This document shows, piece after piece, positions 1 through 9,982 of a stretch of DNA of 64,000 bases; the stretch's first letter is position 1, and each line of letters starts with the position of its first letter. The notes beneath the pieces were generated by a model that saw only the letters and a list, made by a program, of their open reading frames with translations, was not told the DNA's origin and ran no database searches. This stretch comes from Streptomonospora nanhaiensis (lineage in GTDB: Bacteria; Actinomycetota; Actinomycetes; Streptosporangiales; Streptosporangiaceae): positions 7,006,001 to 7,070,000 of the forward strand of contig NZ_CP113264.1 of assembly GCF_026642255.1 (NCBI RefSeq). The letters run 5' to 3'. The position numbers and the translations under genes were made by a program.

Positions 1-912
<912 letters not shown>

Positions 913-920
913 GGGACCCG

Positions 921-943
921 GCGCCCGCCGCTGCGGCGGGCGC
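921..943 (+). terminator. Intrinsic-type hairpin after fbaA
   Basis: A perfect 10-bp stem (GCGCCCGCCG / CGGCGGGCGC) with a 3-nt loop begins 9 nt after the aldolase stop. There is no U-tract, as is common for actinomycete terminators. Confidence 0.75.
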
Positions 944-1072
944 GCCCGCGCGCGGTTCCCGGCGGCCGCACGGCCGCCGGGCGCCGCGCCCCCGGAGGAC
1001 GGGGCCGGGGACGGACGCGCGATGTCGCGGGAGGCACCGTGAGGGGTGCGGACCCGGTGGCAGGATGGGGTC

Positions 1073-1489
1073 ATGAACCTGCACCGGAACCTGCTCAACG
1101 AGCCGCCCGAGACCCGTCTGGCCGACAACCCCGAGGCCCGTGAGGCCCTGGCCGGAGCCGACGACCCCACGCCGGTCGCCGGACGCTTCCCCGAGTACTC
1201 GGCCGCGTGGGCGCGCCTGGCCGAGCTGGCCCTGGCCGACGGGCAGCCCGTGGCCGCCTACGCGTACGCCCGCACCGGCTACCACCGGGGGCTGGACCAG
1301 CTGCGCCGCTCGGGCTGGAAGGGCCACGGCCCCGTCCCGTGGGAGCACGAGCCCAACCAGGGCTTCCTGCGCGCCCTGCACGCCCTGGGCAAGGCCTCCG
1401 AGCAGATCGGGGACGCCGAGGAGGCGGAGCGCTGCGCCGACTTCCTGCGCGACTCCAGCGCCGAGGCCGACAAGGTCCTCAACGGCTGA
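1073..1489 (+). CDS. DUF3151 family protein
   Basis: A 138-residue acidic cytosolic protein of the actinobacterial DUF3151 family; the function is unknown. The start MNLHRNLLNEPPETRL and the central HRGLDQLRRSGWKG block are typical of the family, and the helical repeat pattern resembles a small TPR-like fold. The ATG at 1073 was chosen because it begins the conserved N-terminus. The gene sits between fbaA and the purine genes and is monocistronic, with hairpins on both sides. Confidence 0.85.
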   Translation: MNLHRNLLNEPPETRLADNPEAREALAGADDPTPVAGRFPEYSAAWARLAELALADGQPVAAYAYARTGYHRGLDQLRRSGWKGHGPVPWEHEPNQGFLRALHALGKASEQIGDAEEAERCADFLRDSSAEADKVLNG

Positions 1490-1495
1490 CGCCCC

Positions 1496-1533
1496 GACGG
1501 TCCCGGGGCCCGCGCGCGGGCCCCGGGGCCGTC
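1496..1533. terminator. Long perfect hairpin, bidirectional terminator
   Basis: A 26-nt perfect G/C palindrome (1502-1527) is flanked by pairing GACGG / CCGTC arms. It lies between the DUF3151 gene and the convergent tetR remnant, so it can serve both. Confidence 0.8.
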
Positions 1534-1546
1534 GGCCACACCCCGC

Positions 1547-1980
1547 TCAGGCCCGCGGGCCGGACGCGTAGAGGCCGATCAGCCGGGCCAGATGGGTTCC
1601 GGCGATCCGCAGCGGAGCCTCGTCCCGCGCCACCTGCGCCGCCATCTCGGCGCCCTCCACGGTGCTGATCACGGTGTACGCCAGATCCGCCGCGTCGTCC
1701 TCGGCGATGCCGTGGTCCCGCAGCCTCTCGAACACCAGCCGGCGCCAGTGCGCGAAGGCCGCGTCCGCGGCCCGCCGGATCTCGGGAACGCTGCCCGTCA
1801 CCCCCAGGGCGGTGGAGGCGACGGGGCACCCGTCCTCCCAGCCGGACTCGCGCATCCCCTCGGCCAGCGCCCGCACACAGGCGACGATGCCCTCGGCCGG
1901 GTCCCCGGCGGCCGTCAGGCACCGGTCCAGCTCGTCCGCGAACCCCCTCTCCCCGTGCCGGATCGCGGCGACCGCCACTG
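1547..1980 (-). pseudogene. TetR-family regulator remnant lacking its DNA-binding domain
   Basis: The frame encodes only the ligand-binding half of a TetR protein of the LmrA/YxaF type, running from VAVAAIRHGERGF to IGLYASGPRA (about 140 residues). The conserved WEDGCPVASTAL block is present. The N-terminal helix-turn-helix of about 50 residues is absent. Upstream of about 1980 the sequence immediately becomes the coding strand of a different, divergently oriented gene fragment. The frame stays open further upstream, but that part reads as antisense of the oxidoreductase fragment. A DNA-binding function is therefore not expected. Confidence 0.75.
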
Positions 1981-2445
1981 AGCTCCGACACCCCCGAACG
2001 CGCCAGAGAGGCCGCCCGGTGGCTCGCCGGGCACGGCGCCCACCACCTGACCGGAGGCGTCCGGTCCGATCCCTCGGGCATCGGCTCACCCGGGTCCTCC
2101 ACCTTCTACAGCGGCCCCGGCGAGGTGTTCCGCCTCCACCGGGAGACCCTGGAGGTTTTCACCGCCACCACCTACCTCGGCGAGGATCCGGGGCTGGCCG
2201 CGCTGTACCACCAGCCCGGGATGACCTTCTTCTGGACCTCCCTGCTCGGCTGGCTCCAGACCCTCGCCGTCGCCAGGGCCCACGGCATCGGCGCCGAGGC
2301 CCTGCTCCCCGTCACCGAGACGGACTCCCTGGCCGCCGTGTTCCGGTTCTACGCGCCCCGGATCGACGCCGGAGACCACACCGGCGACGCGGAGGCCGGC
2401 TTCACCAGCCTGCTGGAAGTGCTCTCGGCGCCCGCCTCCGGCTGA
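1978..2445 (+). pseudogene. Imine-reductase/6PGDH-like oxidoreductase remnant
   Basis: From about LSSDTPERAREAARWL onward the frame resembles the middle and C-terminal part of NADPH-dependent imine reductases, including the YLGEDPGLAALYHQPGM helix. The Rossmann NADPH domain (about 95 residues) is missing at the left. The segment between IDAGDH and AGFTSLLEVL is also shorter than usual, suggesting an internal loss of about 40 codons. There is no convincing start; a GTG at 2125 exists but would leave a 106-residue stub. It abuts the tetR remnant head to head. Confidence 0.7.
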
Positions 2446-2643
2446 GGGCCCCGCGGCTCCCGCCCTCTCCCCGAGCGCCCCGGGCCGGTGTGGCACAGAC
2501 GCCCCGGCGCCCCACTTAACCCGGATGCGCAGGTCGTGTACGCTCAATACGCAACGGCCCCTGTCGCTGCCTTGCGCCAGGGGTTCATCCATGTTCGGGG
2601 TGGGAACCCCGGTCAGGTGTCGAGCGAAAAGGTAGAGATCCAG

Positions 2644-3927
2644 ATGCCGGCGATCACGCTCGTGGGTGCCCAGTGGGGCGACGAGGGCAAGGGCAAGGCG
2701 ACCGACCTCGTCGGCGACCGCGTGGACTACGTGGTGCGGTACCAGGGCGGCAACAACGCCGGCCACACGGTGGTCATCGGCGACAAGAAGTACGCCCTCC
2801 ACCTGCTCCCGTCCGGGATCCTCTCCCCCAACGTGGTGCCGGTCATCGCCAACGGCGTCGTCATCGACCCGGGCGTCCTCCTGGAGGAGCTCCGCGGCCT
2901 CGACGAGCGCGGCGTGGACACGTCCCGCCTGCTCATCTCCGCCAACGCGCACCTGATCATGCCCTACCACCGGGCCCTGGACAAGGTCAGCGAGCGCTTC
3001 CTCGGCAAGGGCAAGATCGGCACCACCGGTCGCGGCATCGGCCCGACCTACGCCGACAAGGTCTCCCGCCAGGGCGTGCGCGTCCAGGACATGTTCGACC
3101 CCTCGATCCTGCGCAAGAAGATCGAGCTGGCCCTGCACGACAAGAACCAGCTGCTCACCAAGGTGTACAACCGGCGCGGCCTGGAGGCCGAGCCGATCAT
3201 CGAGGAGTACCTCGGCTACGCCGAGCGGCTGCGCCCGTACGTCGCCGACACCTCGCTGATCCTCAACAAGGCGCTCGACGAGGGCAAGACCGTCTACCTG
3301 GAGGGCTCCCAGGGCACGCTGCTGGACATCGACCACGGCACCTACCCCTTCGTGACCTCCTCCTCCCCCACCTCGGGCGGCGCGGCCGCCGGTTCGGGCA
3401 TCGGCCCCACCCGCATCACCAAGGTCGTGGGCATCCTCAAGGCCTACACGACCCGTGTCGGCTCGGGCCCCTTCCCCACGGAGCTGCTCGACGAGCAGGG
3501 CGAGTGGCTGCGGACCCAGGGCGGCGAGTACGGCGTGACCACCGGGCGCAACCGCCGCTGCGGCTGGTTCGACGCCCCCATCGCGCGCTACGCCACCCGC
3601 ATCAACGGCATCACCGACTTCTTCCTCACCAAGCTCGACGTGCTCACCGGCCTGGAGCGCATCCCCGTGTGCGTCGCCTACGAGGTCGACGGGGTCCGCC
3701 ACGACGAGATCCCGATGACCCAGACCGACTTCCACCACGCGGTGCCGGTCTACGAGTACCTCGACGGCTGGTCCGAGGACATCACCGGAGTCCGCGAGTT
3801 CGACGAACTCCCCAAGAACGCACAGGTCTACGTGCGTACCCTGGAGGAGATGGCCGGAGCACCCGTCTCCGCCATCGGCGTCGGTCCCGGACGCGACGAG
3901 ACCCTCCAGCTGCGCTCCCTGGTCTGA
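2644..3927 (+). CDS. purA: Adenylosuccinate synthetase
   Basis: Joins IMP and aspartate with GTP hydrolysis, the first committed step to AMP; cytosolic. The 427 residues match family length. The GDEGKGK P-loop, QGGNNAGHTVV, GTTGRGIGPTYADK and TTGRNRRCGWFDA motifs are intact. The ATG at 2644 starts the conserved MPAITLVGAQWGDEGKG; longer frames upstream run through the untranslated leader. It heads a purA-purD-purC run with a 40-nt gap to purD. The roughly 200-nt leader (2446-2643) holds no other gene. Confidence 0.98.
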   Translation: MPAITLVGAQWGDEGKGKATDLVGDRVDYVVRYQGGNNAGHTVVIGDKKYALHLLPSGILSPNVVPVIANGVVIDPGVLLEELRGLDERGVDTSRLLISANAHLIMPYHRALDKVSERFLGKGKIGTTGRGIGPTYADKVSRQGVRVQDMFDPSILRKKIELALHDKNQLLTKVYNRRGLEAEPIIEEYLGYAERLRPYVADTSLILNKALDEGKTVYLEGSQGTLLDIDHGTYPFVTSSSPTSGGAAAGSGIGPTRITKVVGILKAYTTRVGSGPFPTELLDEQGEWLRTQGGEYGVTTGRNRRCGWFDAPIARYATRINGITDFFLTKLDVLTGLERIPVCVAYEVDGVRHDEIPMTQTDFHHAVPVYEYLDGWSEDITGVREFDELPKNAQVYVRTLEEMAGAPVSAIGVGPGRDETLQLRSLV

Positions 3928-3967
3928 CCCCCGCCCGTCCGCCTTCAACACGAAGAGGCCCCCTGCA

Positions 3968-5218
3968 GTGAAAGCCCTCGTTCTCGGCGGCGGAGGCCGC
4001 GAGCACGCCCTCGTCCGCGCCCTCTCCCTGGACCCGGGTGTCACCGGCATCCACAGTGCGCCCGGCAACCCGGGCATCTCCGAGCTGGCCGAGAACCACG
4101 TCATCAACGTGACCGACGGTCTCGCCGTGACGGAGCTGGCCGCGCGCATCCGCGCCGAGCTGGTCGTCATCGGCCCGGAGGCCCCGCTGGTCGCCGGTGT
4201 GGCCGACGCCCTGCGCGACCGCGGCATCCCCGTGTTCGGGCCCGACCGGGCGGCCGCGAAGCTGGAGGGCTCCAAGGCGTTCGCCAAGGAGGTCATGGAG
4301 GCGGCGGGGGTGCCCACCGCCAAGGCGCGCGTGTGCCGGTCCGCGGGCCAGGTCTCCGACGCCCTCGACGAGTTCGGCGCCCCGTACGTGGTCAAGGACG
4401 ACGGCCTCGCCGCGGGCAAGGGCGTCGTGGTGACGGACGACCGCGCCCTCGCCGAGCGGCACGCCCGGGAGTGCGGCCGCGTGGTCATCGAGGAGTTCCT
4501 CGACGGCCCCGAGGTGTCCCTCTTCGTGCTGAGCGACGGTGTGCACGCGCTGCCGCTGCTGCCCGCGCAGGACTTCAAGCGCGCCTACGACGGCGACCGG
4601 GGCCCCAACACCGGCGGCATGGGCGCCTACGCCCCGCTGCCGTGGGCGCCGCAGGGCCTCGTGGACGAGGTGATGGAGTCGGTCGTGCGGCCGACCCTCG
4701 CGGAGATGAACCGGCGCGGCACGCGCTACCAGGGCCTCCTCTACGTGGGTCTGGCGCTCACGTCGGGCGGCCCGCGCGTGGTCGAGTTCAACGCGCGGTT
4801 CGGCGACCCGGAGACGCAGGTGGTCCTGGACCGGCTCGCCACCCCGATCGGCGCGGTCCTCCAGGCCACCGACACGGCCGGGCTGGGCGGCATCGGCTCC
4901 CTCAAGTGGAAGCCGGGCGCGGCGGTCACCGTCGTGGTCGCCGCGGAGAACTACCCGGGCGACCCGGTCAAGGGAGACCTGATCGGCGGCCTGGACGCGG
5001 CCAACGCGCTGGAGGGCGCGTACGTGCTGCACGCCGGCACCGCGTGGGAGGGCACCGACGGCGTCAAGGCGAGCGGGGGCCGTGTCCTCAACGTGGTCGG
5101 CACCGGCGCCGACCTCCGCCAGGCGCGCGAGCGGGCGTACGAGGCCGCGTCGCGGATCGAGCTCCGCGGCTCGTTCCACCGCACCGACATCGCCGAGCGC
5201 GCCGCCGCCGAGCTGTAG
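3968..5218 (+). CDS. purD: Phosphoribosylamine-glycine ligase (GARS)
   Basis: ATP-grasp enzyme that makes glycinamide ribonucleotide in purine biosynthesis. It has 416 residues and starts at a GTG with the family N-terminus MKALVLGGGGREHALVRAL. The ATP-grasp core (VVKDDGLAAGKGV, EEFLDGPEVSLFVL, NTGGMGAYAP, EFNARFGDPETQ) is complete. It is a single-domain GARS, as in actinomycetes, not the eukaryotic fusion. The gap to purC is 19 nt. Confidence 0.98.
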   Translation: MKALVLGGGGREHALVRALSLDPGVTGIHSAPGNPGISELAENHVINVTDGLAVTELAARIRAELVVIGPEAPLVAGVADALRDRGIPVFGPDRAAAKLEGSKAFAKEVMEAAGVPTAKARVCRSAGQVSDALDEFGAPYVVKDDGLAAGKGVVVTDDRALAERHARECGRVVIEEFLDGPEVSLFVLSDGVHALPLLPAQDFKRAYDGDRGPNTGGMGAYAPLPWAPQGLVDEVMESVVRPTLAEMNRRGTRYQGLLYVGLALTSGGPRVVEFNARFGDPETQVVLDRLATPIGAVLQATDTAGLGGIGSLKWKPGAAVTVVVAAENYPGDPVKGDLIGGLDAANALEGAYVLHAGTAWEGTDGVKASGGRVLNVVGTGADLRQARERAYEAASRIELRGSFHRTDIAERAAAEL

Positions 5219-5237
5219 CAAGGACCGGAGAACCCAC

Positions 5238-6158
5238 ATGAGCGGCTTCGTCGTCACCCCCGAGCCCGTCCGGGTCGAGGGGCTCACCCACCTGCACACC
5301 GGCAAGGTGCGCGACCTGTACGCGGCGGCGGACGGCAGCCTGGTGATGGTGGCCAGCGACCGCGTGTCGGCGTACGACTGGGTGCTGCCCACCGAGATCC
5401 CGGGCAAGGGGCGCCTGCTCACCCAGCTGTCCCTGTGGTGGTTCGACCAGCTGGGGGACCTGGTGCCCAACCACGTCCTGTCCGACGTCCCACCGGCGGG
5501 AGCACCCGCCGACTGGGACGGGAGGACACTGGTGTGCCGCCGGTTGGACATGGTGCCGGTGGAGTGCGTGGCGCGCGGCTACCTGACCGGTTCCGGCCTC
5601 GCCGAGTACCGGGTCGACGGCACGGTGTGCGGCGTCGCCCTCCCCGACGGCCTCGTCGACGGCTCCGAGCTTCCCGAGCCGGTCTTCACCCCGGCCACCA
5701 AGGCCGAGGTCGGCGACCACGACGAGAACGTGTCGTTCGAGGTCGTGGCCGACCGGCACGGAGCCGCCCTCGCCGCCGAGCTGCGCGACCTCACCCTGCG
5801 CGTGTACCGGCGCGGCCGGGAGCTGGCGCGGGAGCGCGGCGTCATCCTCGCCGACACCAAGTTCGAGTTCGGCCGGGACGCCGACGGCGCCCTGGTGCTG
5901 GCCGACGAGGTGTTCACCCCCGACTCCTCCCGGTACTGGCCGGCGGACGAGTGGGCCCCCGGACGCCCGCAGACCTCCTTCGACAAGCAGGTCCTGCGGG
6001 ACTGGCTGGCCTCGCCCGAGTCGGGATGGGACCGGGCCTCGGAGACCCCGCCGCCCGCGCTTCCGGAGCACGTGGTGGAACGCACGCTGGACCGCTACAC
6101 GGAGATCCATGAGCGCCTGACCGGCCGGAAGCCCGGTCTCCGCGCCGGGAACCGGTAG
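5238..6158 (+). CDS. purC: SAICAR synthase
   Basis: Couples CAIR and aspartate with ATP to give SAICAR in purine biosynthesis. The 306 residues include GKVRDLY near the N-terminus, the VVECVARGYLTGSG-type block (VPVECVARGYLTGSG here) and DTKFEFG. The ATG at 5238 is preceded by a GGAG at 5226-5229. It is the last gene of the purA-purD-purC group. Confidence 0.98.
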   Translation: MSGFVVTPEPVRVEGLTHLHTGKVRDLYAAADGSLVMVASDRVSAYDWVLPTEIPGKGRLLTQLSLWWFDQLGDLVPNHVLSDVPPAGAPADWDGRTLVCRRLDMVPVECVARGYLTGSGLAEYRVDGTVCGVALPDGLVDGSELPEPVFTPATKAEVGDHDENVSFEVVADRHGAALAAELRDLTLRVYRRGRELARERGVILADTKFEFGRDADGALVLADEVFTPDSSRYWPADEWAPGRPQTSFDKQVLRDWLASPESGWDRASETPPPALPEHVVERTLDRYTEIHERLTGRKPGLRAGNR

Positions 6159-6517
6159 TGATTCGGCGCACGGGGCAGTCGTTTCACGTCGGGGACCACG
6201 TATGGTGGTCACGTTGTGCGCGGCGTCCCGCCGGCGTCCTGCCACGCGCGCGGCATCCCTGGTCTTTCCCTTGGGCCGAATACCTCTTTGGCTGTTTGAC
6301 CGGTCCCCATCCACGTCCGGCGGGTATACCACGTTCTGTGCCGGTACACGCGGGTGGGTGCTATAGAGTCGTCGCGAGCACCGGCTTCACCGGCCGCGCA
6401 GGTCACGCGCAAGATGGTCGCAACGTTCCAGGGGAAACCCGCGTCTAAAACGCATACAGGCGAAACCCGACGAGGGTGACCTTTTTTCACATCTGCCTCA
6501 CAAAGGAGCACATGAGC
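6159..6517. other. Intergenic leader between purC and murA
   Basis: About 360 nt with lower GC than its surroundings and no supported gene. It presumably carries the murA promoter: TATAC- and CTATAG-like hexamers occur near 6325 and 6360, but no -35/-10 pair can be assigned confidently. AAAGGAG at 6502-6508 is the murA ribosome binding site. Confidence 0.5.
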
Positions 6518-7813
6518 ATGGGCCAGGAGGTTCGTTACCGCGTCCGCGGCGGACGCCCCCTCAGTGGAACGGCGTTCATCCAAGGCGCGAAGAACGCCGT
6601 CCTGCCGATGATCGGGGCCGCTCTACTCGCGGCCAAGGGCCGTACCGTGCTGCGGAACGTGCCCGTCATCGAGGACGTCTACCGCGCGCTTGAGCTCGCC
6701 GAACACGTGGGCGCCAAGGTCGAGTTCCACGAGGCCGAGCGCACCGTCGTCATCGACGCGTCCCGTCTCAACGACCCCGAGCGCGCCGTCCTGCCCGCCG
6801 AGATCGCGGCCCGCTTCCGCGGCTCCGTGCTCTTCGTTCCCGCGCTGATGCACCGCACCGGCCGCGCCCGCATCGAGGGCGTCGGCGGTTGCAACCTGGG
6901 CAGCCGCAACCTCGACTTCCACTACCGGGGCTTCGCGCGCCTGGGCGCGGAGGTCACCGAGGACCTCGAGCGCAACCACATCAACGTGGAGGCCAGCAAC
7001 CTCCGCGGTGGCCGCCTCTACCTGGACACGCCGTCCCACACCGGTACCGAGAACCTGCTCATGGCCGCCGTCCTGGCGCCGGGCACCACGGTGATCGAGC
7101 ACGCGGCCCTCGAGCCCGAGGTCATCGACGTCATCAACTTCCTGAGCGCCATGGGCGCCAGGATCAGCGGTGGCGGCACCGGGCTCATCACGGTCGAGGG
7201 CGTCGAGGAGCTCACCGCGGTCGAGCACACGATCATGTCGGACCGCATCGACGCCGGCGTGTTCGCGATGACCGTCGCCGCCACCGGTGGCGAGGTCAGC
7301 CTGGTGGGCGCCCACCTGGACCACCTGGGCGTGGCCCGCTGGAAGCTCGAGCAGATGGGCGTGGGCTTCTCCCAGGAGGGCGCGGTCCTGCACGTGCAGA
7401 GGGACCCCTCCGTGCCGCTGCGCCCGATCAACGCCGTCACCTCGCCGTTCCCGGGCTTCGCGACCGACCTCCAGTCGCCGCTGATGGCCCTGGCCACCCT
7501 GGCCGAGGGCGAGAGCTACATCCACGAGGCCATCTACGACGGCCGGTTCGCCCTGGCCGACGAGCTCAACAAGATGGGCGCGAAGATCGAGGTCGAGGGC
7601 ACCCGCGCCATCGTGCACGGGCCGACCAACCTGCGCGGGGCCGAGGTCATCGCCCACGACCTGCGCACCGGTGCGGCCCTGGTCCTCGCCGGACTGGTCG
7701 CGGAAGGTGAGACAATCGTGGCGCCCGGATACCTGGTTGACCGCGGTCACTCCCAGTTCGCGGCGAGGCTCGCTGCTCTCGGCGCGGACGTGGAGCGCGT
7801 CGTCGTCTCGTAG
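6518..7813 (+). CDS. murA: UDP-N-acetylglucosamine 1-carboxyvinyltransferase (MurA-type)
   Basis: EPSP-synthase-fold enzyme that transfers enolpyruvate from PEP to UDP-GlcNAc, the first committed step of peptidoglycan synthesis. It has 431 residues. The substrate loop reads QGAKNAVLPM rather than the usual GAKNA(A)LP, and the loop with the PEP-reactive cysteine reads GGCNLGSRNLDFH, so this is a somewhat divergent MurA that keeps the catalytic Cys. The ATG at 6518 lies 9 nt after AAAGGAG; the in-frame ATG at 6512 would be only 3 nt away and is less likely. Monocistronic, with a terminator after it. Confidence 0.92.
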   Translation: MGQEVRYRVRGGRPLSGTAFIQGAKNAVLPMIGAALLAAKGRTVLRNVPVIEDVYRALELAEHVGAKVEFHEAERTVVIDASRLNDPERAVLPAEIAARFRGSVLFVPALMHRTGRARIEGVGGCNLGSRNLDFHYRGFARLGAEVTEDLERNHINVEASNLRGGRLYLDTPSHTGTENLLMAAVLAPGTTVIEHAALEPEVIDVINFLSAMGARISGGGTGLITVEGVEELTAVEHTIMSDRIDAGVFAMTVAATGGEVSLVGAHLDHLGVARWKLEQMGVGFSQEGAVLHVQRDPSVPLRPINAVTSPFPGFATDLQSPLMALATLAEGESYIHEAIYDGRFALADELNKMGAKIEVEGTRAIVHGPTNLRGAEVIAHDLRTGAALVLAGLVAEGETIVAPGYLVDRGHSQFAARLAALGADVERVVVS

Positions 7814-7816
7814 GGA

Positions 7817-7872
7817 GCCGAAAGCGCAGTTCAAGCCGGGGTGGGGGCTTGCCTCCCACCCGGGCTTTCGGC
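7817..7872 (+). terminator. Nested hairpin after murA
   Basis: An outer GCCGAAAGC / GCTTTCGGC pair encloses an alternative inner hairpin (7833-7845 with 7855-7867, 12 of 13 paired). It lies directly behind the murA stop. Confidence 0.65.
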
Positions 7873-8010
7873 GTTGATATCGAAAACGATCTTCTTTGGC
7901 CCCGCACAATGGGTACGATCTCGGCAATCATGCCGTGACAGAGATCGGGTCGGGAAACCAGTGGGCGCACATAGTGAAGAGCGTGGAATGGTAGCGGGGA
8001 GCAACCCGAG

Positions 8011-9330
8011 GTGAGTGCCCAGCGTACTGGCGATTTGACGATCGGCGTCATAGGGCCCCATGAGGTGGTCGAACGGGTCATGCTCATGGGCCCGGGGTCC
8101 ACCGGGCCCCTCAACGCCAGACTCATCGCAGCCGCGTACCGAGATGAGCAAGAGGCGACGGACAAGGTCGTCAGGCTGGGTTCGGCGATCGACGCCTACC
8201 TGTTCGCCAGCCCTGTCCCGTACGAGTTCGCGCGCAAGGCCGGGGTTCTCACGATGCCCGCCACCTTCGTGCCGCTCGGCGGGGCCAGCCTGCACGAGGC
8301 CCTGCTCCGGGCGACCCTGGACGACCGGTACGACCCGACCAGAGCCAGCCTCGACGTGCTCAGCCGCGCCGACGTGGTCGAGGCCTACTCCGAGGTCGAC
8401 CTGCCCGTGGACGGCATCCACGTGCACGAGGAGCTCACGAACACCGCGCAGCTCACGTCCTTCCACGAGGGGCTGTGGCGGCGCAAGGCCACCCGCATGG
8501 CGATCACCTGCGTGCGCGGCGTCGCCGAGCGGCTGGAGGCCATCGGCGTCCCCGTGATCCGGTTGCGGCCCACCAACGCCGGCGTGCGCAGCGCCCTCCA
8601 GACCGCGGGACTGCTGGGGGCGCACCACCGGCTGGAGGAGGCCCAGCTGGGCGTCGTGGTGGTGGACGTGCCCACGCTGCGGGACTCGTCCCGGCGGTCG
8701 ACCCCCCGGTACTGGCGCGAGGAGCTGCGGCTGTCGCTGCACCGGCTCCTCCTCCAGGAGGCCCACCGGATCAACGCCACGGCCCACCGCCTGGACGACC
8801 ATTCGTTCATGGTGACCGCCACGCGGGGATCGCTCGTGACCGCGACCGAGGGGTTCCGGCAGCCGCCGTTCGTGGAGCGCATCAAGGCGGAGCTGGGGAT
8901 CGCGATCGAGGTCGGGATCGGCATGGGGCGCACCACCCAGGACGCCGAGGCGCACGCCCGGGCCGCCCTGAACCGCGCCCAGGCGTCCCGTCAGAGCTTC
9001 GCGGTGGACCGCGAGGGTCGTTCCCTGGTCCCCGCCCAGCGCGCGCCCGCACGGCAGTCCTCCGAACCGCTGCGCACCAAGGGCCGCGAGACGTTGATTC
9101 GGCTCTCGGAGAAGATCGCCGAGGAGGACGGCCCGCTGGTCGTCGACGCGGAGAACGCCGGGCGCATGCTCGGCGTCACCTCCCGGACCGCGCGCCGGCT
9201 GCTGCGCACCCTCGTCGAGGAGGGGCTGGCATGGCCGCTGCCCCCCAACCGCACCCTCCAGCCCGGCCGCCCGCGCCAGCTCTACAGGCTGATCGTGGAG
9301 AAGCTGGACAAGGACGCGGCGGGCAAGTAG
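8011..9330 (+). CDS. Putative ligand-sensing transcriptional regulator with C-terminal HTH
   Basis: A 439-residue cytosolic protein, not a named family to me. Residues 1 to about 200 look like an alternating alpha/beta sensor domain, distantly reminiscent of PrpR N-terminal domains (IGVIGPHEVVERV). A middle part has IEVGIGMGRTTQDAEAHARAAL, which resembles a degenerate nucleotide-cyclase/GGDEF-like helix. A C-terminal winged-helix segment (about 350-400: ENAGRMLGVTSRTARRLLRTLVEEGLAW) is a convincing DNA-binding HTH. The GTG at 8011 was chosen because the next in-frame starts would cut the first strand. No operon partner. The regulator role is fairly likely; its ligand is unknown. Confidence 0.65.
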   Translation: MSAQRTGDLTIGVIGPHEVVERVMLMGPGSTGPLNARLIAAAYRDEQEATDKVVRLGSAIDAYLFASPVPYEFARKAGVLTMPATFVPLGGASLHEALLRATLDDRYDPTRASLDVLSRADVVEAYSEVDLPVDGIHVHEELTNTAQLTSFHEGLWRRKATRMAITCVRGVAERLEAIGVPVIRLRPTNAGVRSALQTAGLLGAHHRLEEAQLGVVVVDVPTLRDSSRRSTPRYWREELRLSLHRLLLQEAHRINATAHRLDDHSFMVTATRGSLVTATEGFRQPPFVERIKAELGIAIEVGIGMGRTTQDAEAHARAALNRAQASRQSFAVDREGRSLVPAQRAPARQSSEPLRTKGRETLIRLSEKIAEEDGPLVVDAENAGRMLGVTSRTARRLLRTLVEEGLAWPLPPNRTLQPGRPRQLYRLIVEKLDKDAAGK

Positions 9331-9982
9331 GCGGTGGGCGGACAGGCGCCACACGTACGCGGGCGGGGGCGGTTCCCAACGGGACCGCCCCCGCCGCGTG
9401 CTGCCCCGGTGCTGCGGGGCGACCGTGTGAGGGCCCGGCCCCAGCCTCGAGGGGCTGCTGAGCAGTCCGGGACCACTCTGTGGGGTGTCCGCGGGGGCCT
9501 GTGGGGAACAAGCCCCGGGGCGAGCCGATCGGGCCCGTGAAGGCGTCTGGGGTGACCGGGCGGCCAGGTTCGCGGTGACGGACAGCGGGTCGGCCAGGTT
9601 TTCCGGAGACGTGGCGGACCGCGTACGGGATCCGCCGGAAGCGGCCCGGCCGGGTTCTCCACAGGCCGTGGAGGGGCGTTGCCCGCGGAACGGCCCGGTG
9701 GGAGCGTGGAACACGGGGGCGCCGCACAGCGGCCACGGGGAGCCGCGGGTCCCCCGAATCGACGCTACCCCTCTCCAACCCGCCCCCGCCATCCCCGTCC
9801 ACAGGCTGTGGATAATCCGGTGACAACCCCGCTCCCCGCTGCCAGACTCCCGCGCATGGACGACGAGGCGGCCCCCGCTCCCGGGGGCCGCGCACCGGCC
9901 GGACGGGCGCCCCCGCGGCCGGTGCGCCGGACACCCCGGCCGGCCGGACGGGCACCGCCGCACGGGCACCCCCGCGGGTTCC
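9331..9982. other. 650-nt non-coding stretch with DnaA-box-like motifs
   Basis: No frame here shows plausible protein content. The region contains repeated TGTGGGG and TCCACAGG words (near 9478, 9499 and 9658) and one site matching the DnaA box consensus. Both flanking genes end here, hisC from the other side, so it also serves as the convergent termination region. Confidence 0.5.
9798..9815. promoter_or_regulatory. DnaA-box-like site
   Basis: Bases 9807-9815 on the minus strand read TTATCCACA, the canonical DnaA box, and the adjoining TCCACA forms an inverted partial copy. Isolated boxes also occur outside oriC, so a replication role is not implied. Confidence 0.4.

Noticed and set aside
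2086..4578. 830-codon minus-strand open frame opposite purA and purD
   Set aside because: Antisense to two unmistakable housekeeping genes; an effect of high GC at third positions.
6518..7813. Idea that the MurA-like protein is a pseudo-paralogue because of altered loop residues
   Set aside because: Full length, catalytic Cys and flanking signals intact; better read as a working, slightly divergent MurA.
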